Shown piece after piece: positions 1-6,726 of a stretch of DNA of 7,395 bases. The stretch covers positions 1 through 7,395 of the forward strand of contig CAMOUE010000110.1 in NCBI GenBank assembly GCA_946626265.1. Direction: 5' to 3'. The position numbers were made by a program, and so were the translations under genes. Position 1 is the stretch's first letter. Every line of letters begins with the position of its first letter. The stretch comes from an uncultured Eggerthellaceae bacterium. GTDB lineage: Bacteria > Actinomycetota > Coriobacteriia > Coriobacteriales > Eggerthellaceae. A model generated the notes under the pieces. The model was not told the DNA's origin. It worked only from the letters and a program-made list of their open reading frames with translations, and did no database searches.

Positions 1-39
1 CCCGTGATGCATGCGACGATGATTGACTCCATAAAGAAC

Positions 40-74
40 TGCCTCCCGAGATCGCTTTCCGTCCTCGGGAGGCA
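40..74 (-). terminator. Perfect GC-rich hairpin, possible intrinsic terminator
   Basis: Bases 40-50 and 64-74 form a perfect 11-bp stem (arm tgcctcccgag) around a 13-base loop. Read on the minus strand the stem is followed by a moderately T-rich stretch (gttctttat). On the plus strand no T-tract follows. It could therefore end minus-strand transcription coming through the IS110 remnant and the exporter operon. The weak T-tract makes this a tentative call, and a bidirectional or structural role is possible. Confidence 0.45.
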
Positions 75-127
75 TCGTCCTATGGCGTCACACATACGTT
101 CATCGGCCTGTCAAGTGGCAATGTTTC

Positions 128-160
128 GCCAACCCCCGGGTAGCTAGTCCGGGGGTTGGC
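128..160. terminator. Second perfect GC-rich hairpin, possible terminator
   Basis: Bases 128-139 (gccaacccccgg) pair perfectly with 149-160 across a 9-base loop, giving a very stable 12-bp stem. Neither side has a convincing T-run: ttccctc follows on the plus strand and gaaacatt on the minus strand. With the hairpin at 40-74 it makes two strong stem-loops within 121 bp between the IS remnant and the window edge. A terminator is the simplest reading, but a structured end of the decayed element cannot be excluded. Nothing else recognisable lies in 1-229. Confidence 0.35.
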
Positions 161-229
161 TTCCCTCACCTCCGCGCCTGGGCTGCGAGCGTGTCCTCGA
201 ATTGGGCTTGCGCCCCAAATGTCGGATGC

Positions 230-901
230 TCAATGCGATCCATTCACAGACTCGCGGCTACCGGGCGACCCCGGCCCGCAGCACGATTCTCTCCGGTACG
301 GGCAGTGTCGCAGGCCCATGGCCCGCATCCAGCGGACGAGCTCACCGACCACCGCGACCTTGGCGGTGCTGGCGCGCTTGCCCGCGCCCTTCAGCGCGTC
401 GTATCTCCTCTCCAGCCGCGCGCTTGCCTCGAGGGCCATGTCCTCGACCCGGGACGACGCGGCGCGCCCCGGGCGCAGGTGCTTCCCGTGCGCCGCCTGG
501 CGCGACATCGACGAGATGCCCCCGACGGGCGCGTGGCGCAAATACGAGCTGCCCTCCTTGGCGATCTTGCCCTGGCGGCGACTCTCGCCGCTCGAGTCCT
601 CCGAGGCCGTGCAGCCGATGGCGCTTGTTCTTCGGCGACCGCGGCAGCGCCGAGACGGCCGTCACCTCGCAGGCTAACCCCTCGCTGCCAAGGAGCCTGC
701 TCGGCCAGAATCCCGTGCAGCCTGACTCGTAGGCGCAGCGGACGGGGCCGGACAGCTTCTTCGGCCATTCCAAGAGCCCGAGCCCGCGCCCCTCGCCGGA
801 AACGTCTTGGACCGGCACTCGCCGGTGTCCGGCCTCAACGCCTTGCATGAAACGCTACGGGCGTGGACGTCCATTCCAACTTGGGCGGCATACTCGCTCA
901 T
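230..901 (-). pseudogene. IS110-family transposase remnant, frameshifted and internally deleted
   Basis: Three pieces of one DEDD-type IS110 transposase lie in order on the minus strand. The N-terminal piece begins at an ATG at 901-899, preceded by a purine-rich ribosome binding site (gagaaggggg), and carries QVGMDVHARSVSC, which contains the first catalytic Asp. After KTF the reading continues one frame over (SGEG, then GPVRCAYESGCTGF and LPRSPKNKRH). This fits loss of one base in the short homopolymer at 800-802. Near 617-625 the sequence jumps straight to the C-terminal transposase_20 part (SEDSSGESRRQGKIAKEG, RHAPVGGISSMSRQAAHGK, ELVRWMRAMG), which is back in the first frame and stops at 230-232. 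About 220 residues remain of a family that is usually near 400. The middle of the protein, including the GVGP-type region, is gone. The element cannot encode an active transposase. Confidence 0.85.
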
Positions 902-991
902 CGGGAAGCCCCCTTCTCTTTGTGGCTCTGGCAGCCGTTTTGCAGAAACGAGTCAATGCTAACCCACGGCCTAAGCGCACGGGGGCTTCCC
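902..991 (-). other. Possible non-coding end of the IS110 remnant, with inverted repeat
   Basis: Directly upstream of the transposase start is a stretch with no coding signal. It is bounded by an exact 11-bp inverted repeat, gggaagccccc at 903-913 and gggggcttccc at 981-991, separated by 67 bases. IS110-group elements are known to carry a structured non-coding segment upstream of the transposase gene that encodes the bridge RNA. Position and orientation fit such a segment, but I cannot define the element's ends or fold the RNA here. From 992 to 1164 I see no gene and only weak local inverted repeats. Confidence 0.3.
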
Positions 992-1164
992 ATTCGTTCC
1001 CGGGGCTGTCCCAACCTGCGTCGCCGATGAACATATTGTCAAAGTCGCGGGGGTGCTACGGTAGTACTTGCGCCTTTCCGTCTGACGCATCTTCACACGT
1101 GCGATGGTAATCGGCGATCGTGTACGGCACGCTGCCTACAGGATAGAGCCACCGCGCTCTGTAG

Positions 1165-3340
1165 CTAAACGTCGAGGCGCTGTCGCTCCACGAGCTCGGC
1201 GAAAAGGCCATCTCTCTCGATCAACTCGTCGTAGGTGCCGTCCTCGACGATGCGCCCGCCTTCCAGGTACAGAATGCGGTCGCAGTTCTTGATGGTCGAC
1301 AACCTGTGCGCGATGACGATGCGCGTGCATTTGAGCGCATCGAGCGCCTCGGCGACCTGCTTTTGCGTCTTGTTGTCCAGTGCGCTCGTAGCCTCATCGA
1401 AGATAAGCACACGAGGCTTGGGAGCCACGGCGCGTGCGATCATCAGGCGCTGGCGCTGGCCGCCCGAGATGCCGCCTGAACCCTCTGAGATCATGGTGCC
1501 CATGCCCTGCGGCATTGCGCGGATGTCGTCGGCTATCCGTGCAATCTCAGCGGCTTCCCACGCGTCGGCCTCCGACAGGTGCGGCGCCGATATCGTGATG
1601 TTCGAGAAGATGTCCTCTTGGAACAAGCTGCCATCCTGCGTTACCGCGCCGATGCGGCGGCGAAGCGAGCGCAGGTCGAGCCCCGCCATATCTTTGCCGT
1701 CATAGTAAATGGCGCCCTTCTCCGGCGTCTCGAAGCCGAGCAGCAGCCGCACGAGCGTCGTCTTGCCGCATCCCGACTTGCCCACAACGGCCACGTACTC
1801 GCCGGGGCGAATCTTCAGGTCCATGCCGTCGATGACGTAGGGGGCGTCTTCGCCGTAGCGAAAGCGCACGCCGGAAAGCTCGATGCGCCCGGCCAGGCTC
1901 GTGACGATCTCCTTGTCCTCGGCGATCTCCGGCTCGGCGGCAAGAATCGGTTCCATCATGTCGAGGTAAGGCCTGATCTGCGCGCTCGCCTGCATGACTC
2001 CGGCCAGCGACGTGAACGCGCCCATGACCATGCCGTAGGCCGCGAAGAACGCGATGTAGTCCGAAGGGGACACGCCCGACGTGGCGGCGAGGTAGTACAG
2101 CACAATCGCGCCTGCAAGCGCCACGGCCGATTGCACAGCGCCGCTCACCTTCAGGAATAGCGGCGGGTTGTACTGCAGCTCTGCGCTCTTCGTGTAGGCG
2201 CGCGCCCATTGGGCGAAGGCCCTCTTCTCGGCACCGGCGAGCTTTACCTTCTGCACGCCGTAGACGAGCGCGAAGCTTTTGCCGCTCTCCTTGGCTGCGT
2301 ACTCCATCTGTCGCCGCGTGACGCGCATCTGCACGAGCGAGGTCGCCAACATCGCTGCGACAGTCGCCGCTATGATCAGGATTGCGGGCCACATGAGAAC
2401 CGGCGTGAAAGCCCCGATCTGCGCCACGTAAAGCAGCGAGAACACGGCCGTGGTGCCGAGCGAGAGCACGTTTGCCACGATGAGCTCGACGACTGTCTTG
2501 GCCGCACCGGCACGGCTCGCCAGCTCGCCGGCGTTGAAATCCTTGAAAAACGTCGCCGGCAGGCTGAGGATGCGCATCATGAACGCCGAGGCCACCGACA
2601 CCGACGCCTTGGTGAGTATGCGATTGACGGAAATCTCCCGCGATGCCGTCACGAGCTGTTGCGAGAGCGCCGTGCACAATAAGAACGCCGCCGTGGACCA
2701 CAGCACCGCGTAGCTGCCGGTGTCGGCCACGTACCCGGTCAGCACCTTCACGATAGGCGGTAGAAGCATGCCGACGAGCGTGGCGGCAAGCGTTATCCCC
2801 ACAAGCAGCGCGATGTCGGCGGCGCTCAGGCACTGCCGCATGTATGCCAGCAGATCGCCCAGGCTTATCTTGCCGAGCGGCAGGGGTCGGTAGAAGCAGC
2901 GGGCCTCACACGCGAACTCGCCGGCGTTGCGGGCGCTCACCTTGGTCTTTCGCCCGGTCTCGTCGCGGAACCAGTAGCCTGTGAAGGGCAGAGGGTACAC
3001 GGGCACCGGCGCGCCGTCGGAAGCGCGGTAGGCAATCATCGGCCCGAAGGCGTCCTTGTACCAACCCTCCGTCAGGGCCACCGCGCGATGCATGATGCCG
3101 TGAGGGCGCAGGGCATATTCCAGCTGCTCTTCCGGATCGGTTACGAGAGATGGTATGTCGGCGGGGCTTATCCGGTAGAACTTCAGGATGTCGTCGACGG
3201 CTTCCTTCGTCACGATGCGCCCGGTGGCAAGCGATCCGGCGGCCTCCCTGCCCACGACGGCGGAGGCCATGCGCAAGATGGAGTCCTCGAACAGCTCCTG
3301 GTCGCTCAGCTTGCGCTGGCGGATTTGATCGTCGAACATG
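1165..3340 (-). CDS. NHLM/NHLP-type ABC exporter, permease/ATPase subunit without peptidase (ABC2)
   Basis: Half-transporter of about 724 residues, predicted in the inner membrane, matching the second ABC protein of NHLM bacteriocin systems. Residues 1 to about 170 form the soluble N-terminal region typical of that family: EGWYKDAFGPMIAYRASDG, then PVPVYPLP, then CFYRPLPLGKISLGDLLAYM. Membrane segments follow at roughly 176-198, 212-235, 293-336, 402-420 and 429-450 (numbering from the GTG described next). The nucleotide-binding domain has Walker A GKSGCGKTT (522-530), Q-loop Gln570, signature ISGGQ (626-630), Walker B VLIFDE (646-651) and His680, all intact. A GTG at 3345 would add two residues, but the strong ribosome binding site gggggtgagg (3348-3357) sits only 2 bases from it and 7 bases from the ATG at 3340, so ATG is preferred. 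The gene begins 16 bp after the upstream stop and is the last of the operon. Confidence 0.9.
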
Positions 3341-3347
3341 CCCACAA

Positions 3348-3357
3348 CCTCACCCCC
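3348..3357 (-). promoter_or_regulatory. Ribosome binding site that fixes the ABC2 start
   Basis: The minus-strand sequence gggggtgagg touches the TAG stop of the preceding exporter gene and lies 7 bases before the ATG at 3340. It is only 2 bases before the alternative GTG at 3345, which is too close for normal initiation. Its overlap with the upstream stop suggests coupled translation of the two ABC subunits. Confidence 0.65.
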
Positions 3358-5528
3358 TAGTCGTTGGAAACCAGCTCGGCGTACACACCGCCCGCCCGGT
3401 ACAGCTCGTCATGCGTGCCGCGCTCGACAACCCTGCCGTGGTCGAGCACGATGATCTCGTCGCAGTCACGGATGGTCGAGAGCCGATGCGCGACAACGAT
3501 GCAGGTGACGCCGCGATCCCTCACGGCGTTCACGACTTCGTATTCGGTCTTGGCATCCAGCGCGCTCGTCGCCTCGTCCATGACGATGACGCGCGGGTCG
3601 GCTGCGAGCACGCGGGCGATCTCGAGCCGCTGGCGCTGGCCGCCCGACAAGTCGCGGCCGCCCTCGGCGATCTTCGAGGAATAGCCGCCGTCGCGCGCCA
3701 TGATGTCGTCGTGAATCTGCGCGTCACGCGCCGCCATGATGACCTCGAAATCCTCGATGGAGGCGTCCCACATGCGTATGTTGTTGGCTATGGTGTCCTC
3801 GAACAGGATGATGTCCTGATCGACCACAGCGACCGAGCCGGTGAGCACGCTGCGGTCGATCTCGCTTGCTGGCTTGCCGTCGAACAGGATCTCGCCGCTC
3901 CACGGCTGGTATAGCCCGGCGATCAGCTTCGAGATGGTGGACTTGCCGCAGCCAGACGCGCCGACGAGCGCCACGCTTCCGCCCGGCTCGACCCTCATCG
4001 AGAAATCCTCGATGACGGGTTCCCCCAGCCGTGCGTAGCCGAACGTGACGTTCCTCAGCTCGACTTCGCCTTCCAGCTTGCCGTAGTCGCCGTCCTCGGT
4101 TAGCGGCTCGTCGCGATAGCCCGGGTCTGCGGGGTATTCCATCACGTCTTCGACGCGCTCCATCTGCGTGCGCATCTCCTGCAGGACCTGGCCGGCCTTT
4201 ATCGTGGTCATGGCCGGGTTCATGAACAGCGACAGGTAGCCCTGGAACGCCATGACCATGCCGAGCGTGAACTGCCCCCGCATGACCAGAAGCACCCCGA
4301 TGACCAACACGGCGTAGTTGGCGAAGCTCACCAGGAAGCTCGGCACCATGCCCAAATACAGGTTCAGGCTCGCAAAACGCGTGGTGGCGCCGTTCACCGA
4401 CGCCTGATAGCCCGCCCATTTGGCGAAATACCCGTTTTCGGCGCCCGACGCCTTTATCGTCTCGATCATCTGTATTCCCGAGACGGTGGATGCGTCGAGC
4501 TTTCCCGCGTCGCGCATCTGCACGCGGGTAATGTTCACGCGCTTGCGGGAGATATAGCTCGCCAGCAGCGTGTTGATTGCGATGGCGACGATGCCGACCA
4601 GTGTCAGAAGAACCGAGTAACGCAACATTACGACGAGGTAGAACACCATCATGGCAATGTTGAGCACGAGCGGGGTGAACGTATTCACAAGCGTTCCTGC
4701 GATTACGGCATTCGTAGCCTTGCGCTGGCAGATGTCGCCGGCGCGGCGCTGGGAGAAGAACTCCATGGGCAGGCGTAGCACCTGCCACATGAATGTGGAC
4801 GAGCCGATGACGGCCATCTTTCCATTTATCTTGAAGGAGTAGATAGACTTCACGGCGGTTACAACGACCTGCACTATGGCAACTGCGGCGAGCAGAGCGA
4901 TGAAGGGCATGAGAAGGTCGGGGTTCTCGCCCGTCAGCAATCGATCCATAAAGAACCGCGTGAACGCAGGCGTGAGCATCTCTAGGAGATAGGCGATAAG
5001 AGTGGTCAGGGCCACGAATGCGACGGCGACCCCGGCCCCCCGCAAGCGGTTGCGGGCGAACTTGACCGTGCTCTTGCGCTTGCCTCCGGGCACGAAGCCG
5101 TCCGTCGGGGCGAAGGTCAGGCATACGCCGCCGTAGGAGCGCTCGAATTCTGCAAGCGGGATCTTGCGCGCGCCCTTCGCGGGGTCGTTCACGATGGCGC
5201 GCTCGCCCGCGAAGCCGCAGAGCACGACATAGCCGGCGTCGTAGGTGATGATGCAGGGGAACGGCCCCAACTCCCTCAAAGCGCCGATGCCGCGGGCATA
5301 GCCCTCGACCGCCAAGCCGTAGCTCTGCGCAGCTGCGGCGATGTTTTGGATGCTCGCGCCGTCGCGCGACACGCCGCAGTCGGCGCGTACTTGCTCGATT
5401 GGCATCCACTTTCCGTAATACGCGAGCACCATGGAAAGCGCAGCCGCTCCGCATTCGAGCGATTCCATCTGCATGACCTGGGGAACGCGGGCTACGCCTC
5501 TTGTTTTCGGCTGGTTGGGCGATCTCAC
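3357..5528 (-). CDS. NHLM/NHLP-type ABC exporter with C39 peptidase-like domain (ABC1), catalytic His replaced
   Basis: A 723-residue protein with the peptidase, permease and ATPase order of NHLM/NHLP peptide exporters, which normally cut a double-Gly leader and export the core peptide. Residues 13-145 are a C39 domain: oxyanion Gln20, nucleophile Cys26 (QMESLECGAAAL) and Asp115 (NDPAKG) are present. The position that should be His, 16 residues before Asp115, is Gly99 (YDAGYVVL where relatives read NHFVVV). Cleavage may therefore be lost or altered. Membrane segments lie at about 164-187, 205-225, 281-302, 305-326, 396-416 and 421-436. The ATPase has Walker A GASGCGKST (523-531), Gln571, LSGGQ (627-631), Walker B VIVMDE (647-652) and His681. 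The GTG start is 11 bp after the preceding stop with only a weak ggga site, suggesting translational coupling. No in-frame ATG lies nearby upstream. Confidence 0.9.
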   Translation of the reverse strand: MRSPNQPKTRGVARVPQVMQMESLECGAAALSMVLAYYGKWMPIEQVRADCGVSRDGASIQNIAAAAQSYGLAVEGYARGIGALRELGPFPCIITYDAGYVVLCGFAGERAIVNDPAKGARKIPLAEFERSYGGVCLTFAPTDGFVPGGKRKSTVKFARNRLRGAGVAVAFVALTTLIAYLLEMLTPAFTRFFMDRLLTGENPDLLMPFIALLAAVAIVQVVVTAVKSIYSFKINGKMAVIGSSTFMWQVLRLPMEFFSQRRAGDICQRKATNAVIAGTLVNTFTPLVLNIAMMVFYLVVMLRYSVLLTLVGIVAIAINTLLASYISRKRVNITRVQMRDAGKLDASTVSGIQMIETIKASGAENGYFAKWAGYQASVNGATTRFASLNLYLGMVPSFLVSFANYAVLVIGVLLVMRGQFTLGMVMAFQGYLSLFMNPAMTTIKAGQVLQEMRTQMERVEDVMEYPADPGYRDEPLTEDGDYGKLEGEVELRNVTFGYARLGEPVIEDFSMRVEPGGSVALVGASGCGKSTISKLIAGLYQPWSGEILFDGKPASEIDRSVLTGSVAVVDQDIILFEDTIANNIRMWDASIEDFEVIMAARDAQIHDDIMARDGGYSSKIAEGGRDLSGGQRQRLEIARVLAADPRVIVMDEATSALDAKTEYEVVNAVRDRGVTCIVVAHRLSTIRDCDEIIVLDHGRVVERGTHDELYRAGGVYAELVSND

Positions 5529-5539
5529 GATGAATCCCG

Positions 5540-5956
5540 TCAGTTGAGCAGCATCGCGATGACCTGTGTGGACTTGTATCCCACACGCACGTCGTACGAG
5601 CCGTCGGGGATGCTGGCATGGGCAGAGGCGACAAGGTTACCAGCTTCGTCCGCGCCGATTGTCAACACCTCGGCCCTCACGTCGCCGACTTCCATCTCCA
5701 TACCCGGCTCCACCTTGGCAGCCTTCGCGGGGTCGTCGAATGTCACGGTGAGCTCGCCGGCGTAAGCGCGCGCCGTGCCCGTGGCGTAGCTCTCGATAGT
5801 CGTGAAGCCACTCCAAAGCAAGAAGCCCGCGACGAGCAGGACGACCGCCGCGAGAAGCACCCAGATCTTCGGGCTCGTCACCTTCAGGTAGTCGTCAAGC
5901 TGATCGGGCGACGATATTCTACGCGCGCCCCGAAGCCCGTCACGCACATTGCTCAT
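5540..5956 (-). CDS. Small HlyD-like membrane protein of the NHLM exporter (minimal adaptor)
   Basis: A 138-residue protein. Residues 15-30 (SSPDQLDDYLKVTSPK) followed by one hydrophobic span (about 31-51) closely resemble the N-terminus of NHLM-type HlyD secretion proteins, which run from a cytosolic SSPEQLD-like motif into the membrane anchor. The remainder, about 60-138, is predicted extracytoplasmic and beta-rich. It contains KVEPGMEMEVG, which resembles the 'PGM' strand of the C-terminal beta domain of HlyD adaptors. The long coiled coil and the lipoyl halves of ordinary adaptors (400 or so residues) are absent. Start ATG at 5956 is preceded by ggggaagagg at good spacing. It sits 35 bp after the kinase gene and 11 bp before ABC1, so it probably belongs to the export complex, perhaps docking the two ABC subunits in an organism without an outer membrane. 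The HlyD relationship is inferred from the N-terminal motif and the context. Confidence 0.65.
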   Translation of the reverse strand: MSNVRDGLRGARRISSPDQLDDYLKVTSPKIWVLLAAVVLLVAGFLLWSGFTTIESYATGTARAYAGELTVTFDDPAKAAKVEPGMEMEVGDVRAEVLTIGADEAGNLVASAHASIPDGSYDVRVGYKSTQVIAMLLN

Positions 5957-5991
5957 AAGGCCTCTTCCCCATTCGCTTCAAATCCCCGGCA

Positions 5992-6399
5992 TCACAAGCG
6001 CTTCAGTATCGTTAGCGTGTTCTTGCCGTCCTCGTAGGTATAGGTCACGTCGTCCATCATCTGCTTCACCATGAATATCCCCAAGCCCCCCTCGCGCTCC
6101 ATGATGGCCTCGGCCGATATGTCGGGGTCCTCCTTCGCAAGCGGGTCGAAGGGCACGCCCCCGTCGAGAAACCGCACGACCACGCGCAACGGGTCGTCGA
6201 TGACCTCGCAGCGGACTTCCACTCCATCGGTTTCGGAGAGGCCCGCGTAGCTCGCGATATTGACGACGATCTCCTCTATGGCGACCTCGATCTGGTACAG
6301 GGCACGTGTCGTGCAATCGTATTGCGATAGCTCATCCTGCACGAATTCGACGATGGGCGCCGGATCCCCATCGTTTGCGGGAACGGTGATGCTTCTCAT
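5992..6399 (-). CDS. RsbW/SpoIIAB-like ATP-binding protein (anti-sigma factor/serine kinase type)
   Basis: A 135-residue single-domain GHKL ATPase of the HATPase_c_2 type. The N-box is IEEIVVNIASYA, with the likely general base Glu43 and metal-binding Asn47 at the spacing seen in SpoIIAB. The G1 box is FLDGGVPFDP (Asp79, Gly81), and the G2 box is GGLGIFMVKQMMDDVTY (104-120). Proteins of this family either bind a sigma factor or otherwise switch partners, and they phosphorylate a STAS protein. The STAS gene lies immediately upstream, 24 bp away, which supports that pairing. No sigma factor gene is visible, so the regulated target is unknown. Start ATG at 6399 has an aggaagg site about 10 bases upstream. 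The cytoplasmic location is inferred from the absence of any hydrophobic span. Confidence 0.88.
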   Translation of the reverse strand: MRSITVPANDGDPAPIVEFVQDELSQYDCTTRALYQIEVAIEEIVVNIASYAGLSETDGVEVRCEVIDDPLRVVVRFLDGGVPFDPLAKEDPDISAEAIMEREGGLGIFMVKQMMDDVTYTYEDGKNTLTILKRL

Positions 6400-6423
6400 G
6401 CGCAGACCGCCTTCCTCGACTGG

Positions 6424-6726
6424 CTACTCGAATGTGAGCATCGCCGCGAAGCCGGTCATCTCGAATACCTCCATAATGTCGTCCTGGACGTTTCTCAGCA
6501 CGAGCGTGCCGCCGTTCGCGACGATGTCGGCGCGTAGGCGCTTCAGCGCTCGCAGCCCGGCGCTCGCTATGTAGTCAAGCTCCGACATGTCCAGCACGAC
6601 GTTCGGCGCCGCTGCGGCAGCGTCGGCGAAGCCCTTCTCGGCATCGCGGGCCGCCTTTACGTCGAGTCTTCCCACGAGCTTGACCTCGTTGACGTCGCCG
6701 TTGACGCTATTGTTGACCTCAAACAT
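6424..6726 (-). CDS. STAS-domain anti-sigma factor antagonist (RsbV/SpoIIAA-like)
   Basis: A 100-residue protein consisting of one STAS domain. It has the family pattern of a short beta start (NEVKLVGRLDVKAA), a central strand NVVLDMSELDYIASAGLRAL, and a C-terminal strand/helix with GGTLVLRNV and IMEVFEMTGF. Ser55 (ASAGL) aligns with the Ser of the DSSG/DSTG motif that SpoIIAB/RsbW-type kinases phosphorylate, and Asp46 matches the conserved acidic residue before it. The expected cycle is that the unphosphorylated form binds the downstream kinase and releases its partner, while the phosphorylated form is inactive until the upstream phosphatase removes the phosphate. The start ATG has a textbook aggag site 6 bases away and overlaps the end of the phosphatase gene by 8 bp, so the two are translationally coupled. 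Confidence 0.92.
   Translation of the reverse strand: MFEVNNSVNGDVNEVKLVGRLDVKAARDAEKGFADAAAAAPNVVLDMSELDYIASAGLRALKRLRADIVANGGTLVLRNVQDDIMEVFEMTGFAAMLTFE

Noticed and set aside
156..850. Overlapping plus-strand open frames across the left part of the window
   Set aside because: They lie antisense to the IS110 remnant, show GC-driven composition and have no recognisable domain. The minus strand carries clear transposase sequence instead.
98..1032. 10-bp inverted repeat gttcatcggc (98-107) and gccgatgaac (1023-1032) flanking the IS remnant, as terminal repeats
   Set aside because: A 10-bp match within about 1 kb can arise by chance, and IS110 elements generally lack classical terminal inverted repeats.
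1037..1042. Perfect TTGACA -35 box on the minus strand upstream of the IS110 remnant
   Set aside because: At 17 bases spacing the would-be -10 is gcaggt, which is far from tataat. A lone hexamer is not enough to call a promoter.
1136..1164. Short inverted repeat ctacag/ctgtag just after the ABC2 stop, as an operon terminator
   Set aside because: The stem is only 6 bp with a large interior and no T-run follows it on the minus strand, so I do not call a terminator.
1700..2833. A 377-codon open frame inside ABC2
   Set aside because: It has low-complexity Arg/Ala/His composition and no ribosome binding site, and it is fully contained in a convincing ABC gene in another frame.
3357..5528. ABC1 as an RTX toxin exporter (HlyB type)
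   Set aside because: HlyB-type domains lack the active Cys, whereas this one keeps Cys26 with the Gln. The second NHLM-type ABC gene and the NHLM-like adaptor N-terminus point to a peptide-export system.
3724..5634. A 636-codon open frame on the minus strand overlapping ABC1 in another frame
   Set aside because: Its translation is rich in Arg, His and Ala with no domain. It is the shifted-frame shadow common in high-GC genes, and ABC1 in the other frame has all expected motifs.
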